Below, in pieces: positions 23,261-35,487 of a stretch of DNA of 64,000 bases. The notes under the pieces were generated by a model. The model was not told where the DNA came from and searched no databases. It saw only the letters and a list, made by a program, of their open reading frames with translations. Position 1 is the stretch's first letter; each line of letters begins with the position of its first letter. Both the position numbers and the translations under genes were made by a program. This DNA is from Prinia subflava (lineage: Eukaryota; Chordata; Aves; Passeriformes; Cisticolidae), in NCBI RefSeq assembly GCF_021018805.1, contig NC_086250.1, positions 63,995,322 to 64,059,321 of the forward strand, written 5' to 3'.

Positions 23261-26200
23261 TGCAATCTGCAACCCTCATTAGCCTGCTAATTAGTTTTGT
23301 TGAAGACAGACAGGAATGCTGTACTGGTTTTCCATAAAGGTATGAGAAGATGACATATTTGTGACTACATTCATGTTACCAGAAAGGATTTTCCAACTCA
23401 GTTATCACACTGATTGGCCAAACAAAAAACATATCAGCAGTTCATGTCCCAAAAGAGACATATTGCTATGGCTGGATTTTTTTAACAGCTTCATCCCAAA
23501 ATCTGAGCAACTGGACCAAATTCTGGCCTTCATTATACTGTGGCACACTTAACAAAGGTAAACTCTGTGTGCAATAAGGCATTGTCAAGCCGATAATGGG
23601 CCATTCAAACATCTCTGCTTCAGAGATATTCATATATGTATAGGCACATGTTGGATCTTAAGAACTGTGATGATTTTAAGGAATAATATTAGCAAGTGAA
23701 TAAACAAAATGACAATAATATTTATATCAACATTGTACAAGAGTGGAAGAAATAAAAATTTAGTTTTAAGCCATATTTGGAAAGGATTGGAGTTGGAAAA
23801 CTCTTATTATGGAGACAGACTGCAGACAACATTTCACTGACATATTATTTTCATATTTGTAAAAACATAGATAGGCAGATATTTTCCTGAGGCCATTACA
23901 GATGTCATTAATCATATTTTTAATTGCATTCTTATAAATAAAATAAAATAATTCGCCATGTCAAGAATCATTGAGTGTGAAGATTCTTTTTTATTTTTTT
24001 TTGATTTTTGATTTCAATATTAGAATTTTAATTCATGTTCCTACAGCATCACGTGAACAACACTAACGAAACCAACTGATTAGTAAAATAAACAATAGAT
24101 GACCTAAGCTAAAATGGCACAAAAAATACATATTCTTACTTTGGGTAGGCTATGCAAATTAATTTACTTATGTCTGTTAAAAATGAAGTAAATTCTAGGA
24201 CTGCACTTGGAGTTAGAATTACAAAGAAATAATGGTGCCTTGCACTTTTAAGAGCACAGTTTCACTATATGTGAGGAAATAGGCTTTTTTTTTTGTGCAG
24301 TGGGTTCAAAAATATGTCTGCAGTTGAATAATAATAATAATTAATAGAGCTATTGGACAGATATTTTTAACAGCATAGAAGTTTAGACTTGCTTTGAAGG
24401 TCATCTATTCTAAGTAAACATTGTATTCTAGCCTGTCAGTAAATTTCCACTCTTAACTTTGTTTCTCAAGCAAAAAATTCTTCTTAGGCAAGATATTTAT
24501 TTAAGCAAATCTGTATACTGTATGGTTTGATCTGAAATCAGCCTCAGTTACAATAGCTGTAAAAAAGCATCACATCAGCTGGTTGTGCTTTGTTCATATG
24601 TAATGTAGCTTGAGTTTGGCATCAGTCTTCATTCTTCCAGGAAAGTCATGCCAGGCTGTGCTATATCTGAGTGAAACTGGTGTGGTATTTTGCTTTCTGA
24701 TTATTTTTCTCTTTTCAGTGATTGTGCCTCTATTTTATTGTGAGAACATAAAGACTAGCAGAAATCACAAAGGCAGATAGAGAACCAGTAAAAGGCCACC
24801 CATTTCAAAAAAAACCCAAATCAACAGAGAAATAAAAGTAATGGGATCCAGGGTGCCGTTTTTCCCTTCAATTTTCCCCATGACTTGGTATCTCATGAAT
24901 CATCTCTGTAAGGCACACAGCTGATGTCAGAGGAGAGTGCTCAGTCACTTTTTTTTCAAATGGGACAATGAAAGAAGAGGGTTACATATTTTATATATAA
25001 ACTTGGAAAGTACAGCAGAGTTGATCTAAATGAAACAATTCAGTGGTACAAAAAAACATCAATAAAAGTATTATCTTCACAGGAAAAAGTACCAAAGGAA
25101 AAGAAGTGTCTTCGTGTTCTAATTTCCCTTGGCAATTTCCTCTCCTTTTTCATGCACATCATGAGATTATTGTAATTGAATTGGGTTTAGGAAAGTTTTA
25201 CACACAATTGGTAAATAGAAAAGAAAAGCAATTAACCAGAGGCCTAACTTTGGCCTAATGTTTAAGCATGTGAGCAGTTCCATAAAAATTCACTTTGAAT
25301 CATGTGAACCAGTGGGATAGACAAGTAGGGCACTGAAGTCTTGGAGACAGAAAGATTGGACTTCCTCTCCCCCAGATGCATCTGCTGCCAGGATTATATA
25401 GTCCTACAGAGATCTCAGATCTCACTAAATGGATTTGCTCTTGATGAGTCCTAGTCTCCATATGCTGCAAGCATATTTTCTCATAGTAGCATCACTGAAC
25501 TCCATATATAAGACTGTGGACATTAACTAAATGTGCCTACCAATACTATTTAGTCATTCTGTCATGTTCCATGTTTTAATATAAACTTTGGTTCTATAAA
25601 AAACCAACTATCTGAGTATTAAGTGAAACAAGTACTCTGTGTACTCCTTCACTAATCATGTACCTCTTCAGAACAATTAGCAGTTGGTACTAATACTTGT
25701 TGAAGATGAATATAGAACAACTAAATTTATGTTGTTCTTCCCTGTGTTCTTCCTTCATGTGCATTTTAAAATTCAAGATTTTTGTTTCTGTTTTTGGCAT
25801 GAATTACATAGGACATTGGTATTTTTAGACTGAGTTACCATTACAATAAATCATTTCAAGGATTTTCAAATCCAAAAATATGAGATATGTGAAATCTGTT
25901 AGGCCAAGGAGACACCTTCTACATAATTCATTATTAAATGTAGACCAAATCTAGAGATACATCAAAATCAAGACAAAAACTCAAACAGCAAAGACACATT
26001 TTTGTTTGTGAATTTAATTATCCTCCAAGACCTTCCAGTGCCTTTTCTTTCTGCATAGAGTTCTCTGAGATCCTAATATTGTAAATGCAGATTGCCAAAA
26101 ATAAGCTCAGATGAAGACTTCTATAGTTACGTGAGGTCAAGACCACCAGTCCTTGAGACGAAAGGACCAGGAGGTGAAACAACAAGAAAAAAAAAAGAAA

Positions 26201-28437
26201 AAAAGAAAAAAGAAGGGTCACTTTCACTCTGTTCCTTTCAATCTTGCAAGTATGATTGTAATAAGAGTTTTCTCTTTCCAGAAAATGTGTTTATTTCTCT
26301 TTCAGTAAAAATGTCTTTGGGCTTTCAGATATATTTCTGGCTTTTTGTCAAAGGCAACAAGGGAAACAAGATTTCTGTAGATCAAGTTTGCATCTTCTTC
26401 GTTCTCTCATTTTCAGCTTCCCAGTGTTCTGTTATTGTGTCTTTATGAGATTCACAGAATCACCAGGGGTATGGTGCTCTCTCTTTTCCATTTGCTGAAC
26501 CAGCCACATTATTCTTCCTTCCTCCTTATTCTGCTGTTTCTTCTTTCTCACCATCCTTAAGCAACTATTCTTGTTTTCCCTCCTTAATATATTAATTCTT
26601 TACTTATCACTTACCTCCCAGAACTGATACATTTAGGTGATGTTGCAGAAGAAAAGAGATGGTGTGGAAAGGAACACATAGATTTCTGATTATGATCCAG
26701 CAGAGCAGTTAAAAAACTTAAAGCCCTTCCTTAAAGAATTGTGGTAAACTGGGCTGAGATTTCAATCATCTATTTTCAAAAAAGATGGAGAAAACATGAA
26801 AGGACAGAGAAATGCTTGTAGCTTCCAACCACTGACCTATTGTCTTGTTGGTGGCATTATCCTGTAAAAAGATCCTGGTTCAAGGTCTGGTTTAAAATTT
26901 GAGAAACACTGTTTTCTTACTAATTTAGGAGTCTCAAGCTTATAATTATTTGTAAATTTACAGCTGTTCCATCCATCATCAACTTGCTAATAGGCAGTTG
27001 TGCAACTCTCAGGAGCCTGCCATAAGATATAGGAGCAGTAGGTACAGCTGGAATTTCTTTCCACCTCAGGAGCTTCTTAACAACATTCTCAGATGTGTAA
27101 ATGATCCATTAGTAACCAGAGGGAATTGCTACTAGCATAAAAAGCTACCATCACGGAATGAGATGAACCTTTCACATTGTGATGAGAAACTGCTGGAACA
27201 GAGAAACCCTGTACACCAAATCAGCACTGCACAGGTCTGCAGAAGAAAATTTGCAAACAATTATCAAAGACAGTTATCAAAAGCCACTGAATTTTGATGA
27301 AGGTCTGTTATCTCTGGTTTTTTTCTAAATCTTAGAATCTTTATGACATCTCAGTGTTGCTTTCACTGCAGAACAATCATTCAATCCAGCACATGAGGCA
27401 TGGTAGCTTCCCTCTGAGTTTCTTTTTCTGGCCTGCCTCAAAGCTTATTTGATCTTCCTGTTGTCTTTAATGCATTTAGTCATTTCTCTTCTTCTTGGCA
27501 ACCAGCTTCTCCCTGGTCCCCATGATTGCTCTTCACTGCTCATTTTTCTAACTGCTCTCTCAGCTGCCCCTCTGGCAGCTCTGTTTCCTCATTATCAACC
27601 ACTACACCAAGACTGCCCCTTTTCCATGTTCACTTCTTTATTTATTTGTATGGATTTTTGTCTGCCATGCCTAGACTAACTACTCAGAATTTACATGTCT
27701 GTGCTCCAGAGCTTTTAGAATTATGGTCTCATTCATACTCTTCTCCTGTAGAAGATCTCATCTAGAATAATTTGTCCATGAAACCCAGTATAATCAAAGC
27801 AAGCTGTCTACAATCTTCCTTTAATAACCATATCCCTCTAAATATTCTGAGATGACTATTTCCTCTAATGCATCCATAATATAATTCCAACATTTCTTCC
27901 TGCTTTCCAGTCATACTTCACACAGCCATTGCCACCCTCTCTTTCAAAGTGTACATTCTTTGACAATTTCTTTTAAGTTCTTACACTTTTTTTCAGCCCT
28001 ATTCACTGTCCCCATGCTTGCTTCTTGAGTTTATAGACACATTGTTGGAAAGTCAGACTTAGTGAAGACAAGAAGAGGAAAAACCAGGATCATTTAATAA
28101 GTTCTTCTCCTGAGTTATTGTATGACCTCATTGTCATGCTTTCCTCTCCCCTCATGACTTTCTGGCTTGTGATACATTTAGTATGAATGACTTTGTTTTT
28201 TTTTTTTTTAATGAGAATAGTAGAAAAGTCCTGGCCACATAATACAAAAATATGATAGAAGCATATTTTCTGGTTTTAAAATTAAAAGACAAAACTATTT
28301 TTAGACACTCAGATGAAAGTTCAGAATTAATTGGTAGACTTCTTGGTCGAGGTTGCACTTGTGCTATGGAATTGGGATTCCTTTGCAGAACCATGTTAAA
28401 CAGTTATAAATTCTTAAGGACAATTATTGTAAGGAAA

Positions 28438-28507
28438 AAACCAAACCAAACCAAACAAACAAAAAACCCCCACCAAAACCAAAAAAACTTTTTTTTTTTT
28501 TTTTTTT
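28438..28507. repeat. CAAA-rich run fused to 19-base poly(T)
   Basis: Irregular CCAAA/CAAAC units, then AAAAAAAC, then 19 T (28489-28507). Adjacent A-rich and T-rich halves could form a hairpin. Probably low-complexity sequence. Confidence 0.7.
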
Positions 28508-30254
28508 GAGAAGACACAGACATAGTCAGATCATATCACTTGATCTTATCTGGTTGTTATTCTGGCTGGTTGCAATACCCAAGACTGCACTTTCACTTCC
28601 TAAACATTCTTCCAGGGGCAGAAATCTGTTGATGACTCAACATCGCCTCCAGAAACTACAACCATTGTTCTCTGAGGGGTTTAGTTCCTGTTCTTTTTCT
28701 TTTGGTTAGAAAATTGCAATGTGTTTTTAATCTCTATATCTAACTGATCCAACAATGTTAACAAATATTGCTTTTCAAGCATGAGGTGCAAACATCTCTG
28801 ATAAAAGAAGATATTTTGGTTTCAAATTTCAAATGCCATTGCTTAACAAGTGTCCACTTTTTTGGTTTTTCTTTTATGTATGGAGTACATAAATTACAGA
28901 GGCAGCTTGAGCACCAAATAAATATATACTATGTTAGAAATCTAGGTGAGATTGACTAAATGTTAATGAATGCTTCCAAACTAGTTGCAAGGCCCTGGTC
29001 ACAGTCAGTGCAAAGGAGCAGTCAAGTTCATTATAAGCTGGATATCTAAAACAGATCAAAGAAATGTGCCCTTTTCCCTCTATTTATAAGTATGGAGGTG
29101 TGGATACATTATTTCTGATGTAGATAGCTGTGATATACACATAAACATTTACTGATAAAATCTTATCTTTATAATTTAACCCTTTATTGGCATTGCGGGC
29201 CAAACTGTTGGCAAGAAACAATTCCAGAGATAATGGTGGCTTCCTCTGAGATCTTATTTTCTGAATAAAGTCTTTTCTTGAAAAACCAGATGACTAATCA
29301 AATGAAAGATGAGCAGTCATGGATTAGGTTCACTTTGAATTCACTAAATTCACTTAGTAATTATGATACAAAATGTAACCAAACCATGAAGAAGTGTCCA
29401 AAAGCCACTGCCAAGCAACCATAATAGAACTGTTTCCTCAATCAGAGGACAGAGGGAGAGTTAGATGTACCTGTTTTCCTTTTCTTTAGTAAAACTCACC
29501 TTTCTGCTTCACAACCCAGTATCACTACTGACTCAGATCTCAGAAATATATACTTTCCAGGCAGGAGGACTTATTTTAATCTCTCATCTGTAAGTTATTT
29601 CCTAAGATGAATTCACAATAGCCATGTAAACATGAATCATAAGTGATTCTGTCATTCAGTGATGAATTATATTCTATATGTTCAACCAAAACCCAAGTAA
29701 CCTCTGAAACTGAATAAAATAATTGCTTGTAGAAGAATACAGACACATTCTTGTGGTAGGTCCTGCTGGAATGATGTCCAGGTTGCCTAGAAAAGCAGTA
29801 TTGGCTGAAGGATAAGGCAAACTTTCTTCATCAGTTATCATGGAAAATCTACCTATTGTAGACTCCAAAAGCTGGAAACTACCAAACAAAATTTCTAGAG
29901 GTGATTTGCCACTGCACATGCTTAAATCCCTTATCTTTAAATCCCTTAAATATTTATATGTTCTGCTTTTCTTTCCATCTCTACATTCACCTTGACATCA
30001 CATATAGTGGTGATTTAATGTAGATGCAGTTTGAGTTGAAAATATAGTAAATCATGTTACTGTTCTGAAACTTGTTCAAAAAAGCATGTCTGTTCCACAG
30101 ACTTAGGGGATTTTTAAAAGGATTTGAAAGGACCTTCTTCTTTGCCATGGTTTATTTCATTCATTTTACCAGAATTGTGGGGTTAATGATGTCTTCTTGA
30201 AATGGGGAACAGATGGAGATAGGCTGTCTATGCTATGACAGAGAAAGAAAAAGG

Positions 30255-30296
<42 letters not shown>
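30255..30296 (+). repeat. Poly(A) tract (A30-G-A11)
   Basis: Thirty A followed by G and eleven more A. Upstream sequence (30200-30250) shows no recognisable mRNA or SINE body, and I could not see target-site duplications. Long A runs are not left by CR1 elements, which end in short octamer repeats, so it is either a simple A expansion or the tail of an unrecognised retrocopy. Confidence 0.85.
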
Positions 30297-32139
30297 TAAA
30301 CTAGGTGGTTCAGTTGTAAAAGTAAACAAGTAAACAGCCTAATTTGCCTCTTCTAGCTGCACAAGGAGCATCGAGCTTCACAAATGATTCTTTCACTTAA
30401 CTAAGTGTAAGCAAGCTAATTAATTCCATCAATGCAGTGGAAAAGAGAATAGGATTTTGAGTGAAAATCCATGAAAAATATAATATAACACAAAATTGAA
30501 GGAATTCTGTTTATGATGGTAAGTACCTTGCTCTTCAGAGTTCAGACACATGGCTAATTCCGAATGCTTTTGTTTTCAAAGTCTGTGTATCAGCATTTTT
30601 GTTGTTACTGAAGTCTCCATTTTTAAAGCTTGCACTTCTGAAAACTCAATGAAGTCCTAAATATGAATCTCAGAATCCAGTTCTAGCCATCTGGTTTTGA
30701 AAATGTTGGTTCAAAATGTTAGGTTTTTGATTGATATCCAGCTCACAGGAAGATTTGTTTGACAACACAACACTCATTCTCTGAAGGTCCTGTACAATTT
30801 TCAAACAGAAAAATGTTTTCAAAATTAATTTAGTAATTGGGCACATAATATCCATTAAAATGAATATGAGCGAGATGGCCAAATGATGTGGCATTCAGTT
30901 GCAGGGCACTTCTTTTCTTGTTCTCTTTTATTACAGGCAAGAATATCATACAGTACTATCCATCAACATAACAAAAATATAGGCACATTTCATGTCACCA
31001 CAATCTCATTAAAGTTATCATAAAATCTCACTGTACTAGCAGTTGAAAACTTTTTTTCATGCCTAACCTGGTCATTTCATATTCACCTATTCTGTGTTCT
31101 GTCCACATCTCTTTATAGTATGTTTCTGGTCTCATGATATGCTTAAATGTCAGTTTGTACATAATAAAATAAATTTTAGACAAATTAGAAAAAAAAAATT
31201 GCATCAAAACCACTGATTTTAGGGAGCTCAGTCCTTTATTAAAAACACAGTGAGTGACTGTTAAGTTGTTTTCCAGAAAAAAATGACAGTATGAGTTAAG
31301 ATTTTTTTTAAAAAAGAACTATTTCCATTGTTTTAATCAAAATTCAATTTATTCTTCCATCTAAAACACAGTATCCTTGTGGAATAAAAAGCAAAGCCCT
31401 TCTTCAGGCATCACCTACCTCACTAGTAATTCCACAGATTAAGCAAGCTCTGTGTCATTGTTTGGGGCCATTGCGACATCTAGTTTTGTATTCCTAAAGG
31501 GAACAAGCAAACTCGATTCTTGAAAACACTCATTTCACTTGAGTCGTAATCACTCAAGTCACACTTACGACCCTCCGCAGTGAAGTACTTTATACTCTGT
31601 GTGGGTATCCAAGAGCGAGAGGGAGAGCTGGAGAAATTCAGTGTTATATGGCACATTTTGTATTAAATTTGGAAAAAGCTTGAACTACTTTTTCCACTCA
31701 GCATTATGACTCCTCTAAGATGATTTTTTAGTAATTCTGATTACCTTCAGCAAGGATGCTTTTGAAACCAGGTAATCTATTAAAAGGTGTGTCTGATAAG
31801 TACTGCACACCATCCTAATGTCAGTCTTTAAAAAGGGTAGAAAATTCAAAAAGAGGTAGTGGCTGTACATGTGGCTATCCAGAGTATCATCCAGCTGGGC
31901 TGTGCGTGTCTGTGGGTCAGAACTTACTCCTCTGTGGATGTAAGTCTAGAGCAGGCTGTGCTGGGGGGACTACACCCCCCACATGTGTCTCCTGCCTGAT
32001 TGGGGCCCTCATATTCCATGTAAATTATATCATTCCTGTCCTGGGGAAGAATGTAAGTCCTTCTACTGCTAATGAAACAACAAAAGAATCCTGCTATGAG
32101 GTCAGAAATACACTAATCCTTCCTACTAATGATCATGAG

Positions 32140-32202
32140 TGGGTCACCAGATAGACTAGATGATCTAATGGTATTTCCCATTCTTAAATGATAGGATCAA
32201 CA
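32140..32202 (+). mobile_element. CR1 LINE 3'-end fragment, plus orientation
   Basis: The words GACTAGATGATCTAATGG followed by a TTTCCCATTCTTAAATGATAGGAT-like ending match the typical 3' terminus of avian CR1 elements (GACTAGATGATCT..GGTCCCTTCCA..ATGAT). Only about 60 bases are recognisable. The sequence to the left (31906-32140) may belong to the same insertion but is too diverged to call. It is a 5'-truncated, long-dead copy, as is usual for CR1. Confidence 0.6.
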
Positions 32203-33099
32203 TAAAACAACAGTATGGGCCTGGGTTAGCCAGTGGTGCTACCATTAACTAGAGAAGACATAATAAAAGTCTGAAGGATCCAGGAGAAATCTAACTATTG
32301 AATTACTCAGCTTCAGAGATGGACTAATTGGTTATAAATAAATTCAAGAACACAAAATACTTCAAGAATTTTTCACATATAGGTATTCTAAAATTACACT
32401 TGGTTTTTCCATTTTCAGTGATTTTGCTCATTAGTGTAGGTGAAAGGCCCTTTATATGTAGACATTGAACTATCAGTGATAGTCCCAGAAAACTTGCTTC
32501 CTTATGGTCTTCTTATAGGCTGACACCCTGTAAACAGCTAAGAAAAAATAACCCTATTTCCTAATGAGTCCTTTTCAAATAAGAAATCCTGGAGGGATAT
32601 CTCACAAATATGAAATCCAGGGAAATAATCTACATTTTAATGATATTACCAGAAGCTGCAATAAGTCATTTTCTCAATATGTGTTTCATACTATGATAAA
32701 GACTAAAAACTGCACATTTAAGTCATTGCTGGAAATCTTTCCAGAAAATATTATCTGCTTAGAGAAATACAATAGCTACTGCTGCCAGTTTACCTTTGAA
32801 AAATAAAGAAAAATTTGAAAGCATGCCTCTACGTTTTCACTCTCCAGTTCACAAGTGATCCCAGCTTTCAAGGTTTCATCTTCTACAGAAGGAGGCAATT
32901 TCCCAGAAGTGCCTATCATCCCTGTATCCATCCAAATAATAAAAAAAAGACCCTCATGATGTAAAGATAACTATGCTGGCCAAGTTTGAATTTGCTTCAT
33001 ATAATTAGGGCATTTTTTAAATTTAGTCTTTCACACCATTGTGTAGCATTTAAAAAAAAAAATTAAAAAAGCAGGTTTGTCTATATTGAGCTGAGTTAT

Positions 33100-33340
33100 C
33101 ATTCAGATAAAACCGCTGAGGAAACTCACCGGAAACCTTCTTCTGTGTGGTTACATCACTGACGTCAGTCCAGAAGTTCTGTGTATTTCAGGAACAGATG
33201 TCAGTTTTCAAATGTCTTGTATTATAAATAAATTGACTTTTGACCTGAGTAATGTGATAGCTGTACTTTGGCTGGAACTTATGGCTAAATAACTGCAAAC
33301 TTCCAGCTCTGAGATGTGTTGACTCACGGAAATGCATGAC
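33100..33340. promoter_or_regulatory. Candidate enhancer-like motif cluster
   Basis: The block contains a perfect 12-bp palindrome ACTGACGTCAGT (33158-33169), which includes a consensus CREB/ATF site TGACGTCA. It also has a RUNX-type TGTGGTT (33146-33152), an AP-1 site TGACTCA (33320-33326) and an octamer-like AAATGCAT (33330-33337). Sites of this quality are unusual together in 240 bases of AT-rich DNA. Function is inference; the factors are known to co-occupy vertebrate enhancers, but nothing here shows activity. Confidence 0.3.
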
Positions 33341-33504
33341 AAAAAACCCAAAAAGGCATAGACCAAAACTTTTTTTTTTAATGATTCTTTTTAATCATTG
33401 TGGTCAGAATCATGACTGCATGTGCTGAGATACAATGAATGAAATCTTAGGGATTTCTTATTTTACCTTACATATTTTAATTCTTAGAAATCTAATCAGT
33501 ATGC

Positions 33505-33620
33505 AAAAAACAAAAAAACCCAAACAAACAAAAACCAACCAACCAACCAACCCCCAAAAAAGAAAAGAAAATTAAAAAAAAAAACCACAAAAACAAACAA
33601 ACAAACAAACAAAAACACAT
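33505..33620. repeat. A/C-rich low-complexity tract (CAAA/CCAA units)
   Basis: Irregular AAAC, CCAA and CAAA units, with clearer stretches of (CCAA)n at about 33537-33552 and (CAAA)n at about 33592-33612. On the minus strand it reads as a Phe/Val/Leu-rich open frame that is only repeat translation. Confidence 0.85.
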
Positions 33621-35452
33621 CAACAAAACTCCAACACTTCAAACTTGAAAGGAAGTGATCCAGTCTAGAAAAGTCCCTCTCTAACCAAACACTTTGTCTT
33701 GGAGAGCTGAAACAATGCTGCTTTCCTGTCACTTTCAGGTGAGTTTTCCTTTTTCAGAGATCTTAATGGAGTATTTAGTTGGCATAGAAAACTGTAGTTG
33801 CCACAGCAGAAGGACCAGTCAAGGGCTCTGGATCAGATTCCCAAAGACTTACTGAAATATGTCAGTCCCACCTCGTAGACTTGCAAGGCAAAATATGGAT
33901 TAAATTGAGGGACAAAATCCAAAACTGATGTATAGACATTTCACACTTATCAGTGTCAAACTCTGAATGGACCAAAATTGGCCTAACTCCATGTCTGCCA
34001 TCTCAAAATCAAGTGATTCTGAAAATTTATTGCCATCATTTATTGCCATAAATGATGCTGATACCTCTCTACCAGATGTCAGTCTTTCAAAATGGAGTTG
34101 TTCAGTGCTTTCTTTTATTTTGTGCCTTGGACACAGTCATCTGTTCATGAACAGATCATCTGTTCTTAGATTTGATGGTGCAGATGAGAAAACTGCCTCC
34201 TGAGTTCATTTGCCTTACAGTCATTATACCAGTTCTGAAGATTTGTACGGATGGGAACAAAACAGTGAGTGAATTTGCACCCTCCTGCTGAGATATTGCT
34301 TTTCCACAGTAGACTTGGCTCTTGCAAAAATTTTATCCTGGAAGATGATGAATCTGTTGGTTTTGGAAGTCCTTTGATGTCCTCCTTTTTTCTTTCTTCA
34401 GTGACTTCACAAGGGACTATCAGAGAAATGAACCAAATGTTTGTTGAGAAAAGACATTATTCTAAAAGCAATTACATATCTAGATTAAATGCTCTAAATA
34501 CAATTAATAGATCTACTACAAATATTTAACAAAAAATGTTCTTTCTTTGAAAATAACTGCTTCAAGAAGTTATGTCCGTGGACCTATGCTCTACAATTCT
34601 TTTCTAATTTTTCTTTTCGTGGGTGGGTATTTTGTTTCCTATTGAAAGAAAACAAAGCAGAAAGACAGAAAAACTGAAACTGGATAAATCAATAGGAAAG
34701 GAATAGGAAAATCTTTGTACATCTGGCTAAAATGTGTTAGCACAGACTTTCAGAGATTTTCTGTCTCTTTCTTGTCCCAGAGACAACTCTCTGTGTGTCA
34801 GTTCTCTTTCGGAAGAAAAGTGAAGGAGGATTTATTCCTAAACTCAAGCAGATGTTGATGGGACTGATAGCTAGAGGGTTGCAACAGGCTACAAGAATAC
34901 TATAATCTGATAAGAGCATCAGCTTGTTGGTACTGGATATCTCAGTTCAAACCCTAAATCCAAACCCACCATCCACTGAAGGTTATTTACTCTGATTCGT
35001 TCTGCAGGACCTGAAACTCTTAAGGTGGCTGAGAAGCCAGCTTAATTTCAAAATATCCTGAACACCTTGCACCTCCTACTTATTATGTTCAAAGCCTGAA
35101 GCACTGCATGACAAACACTTGATGGAGACACAGAGGCTACATGTACACTATGCCATGAAGAGGCAGAAGGCAGTTCAAAATGTTACAAATTCAGGCTTTA
35201 TACATAAGAGAAGCTACTTTAGGATAAAACTGATTGTGAAAATTACTATAGAAGGGGAATGTAGGGGTGATTTGCCTGAATCTTTTCCTTGGTCCATGAA
35301 AGAGTGTGAACTTCCCTTAACTGTGTATCCACACAGTCTCCCTCTCACAGAAAAGAAGGATCTATAAATTATGAGGTATATATCAGCAGCTCCATTAGTG
35401 GAACTTTTTATACCTGAATTCATAGAAAACAATAAGGGAAAGCATAGTGGTG

Positions 35453-35487
35453 TTTTGTTTTGTTTTGTTTTGTTTTGTTTTGTTTTG
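35453..35487 (+). repeat. (GTTTT)n pentanucleotide microsatellite, about 7 copies
   Basis: About seven consecutive GTTTT units, ending at GTCTGG. Simple tandem repeat. Confidence 0.95.

Larger units (their letters stand above)
20166..32130. other. AT-rich unassigned DNA, no gene recognised
   Basis: Nearly 12 kb without a recognisable exon. Local items include a GT/T-rich tract (22106-22203), a second T-rich tract (22595-22640), a perfect 10-bp inverted repeat at 23233-23260, an A-rich/CA-rich run followed by 19 T at 28438-28507, a 30-base poly(A) at 30255-30284, and an 8-bp hairpin at 31537-31559. The 27300-28050 region is C/T-biased on the plus strand. Confidence 0.55.
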
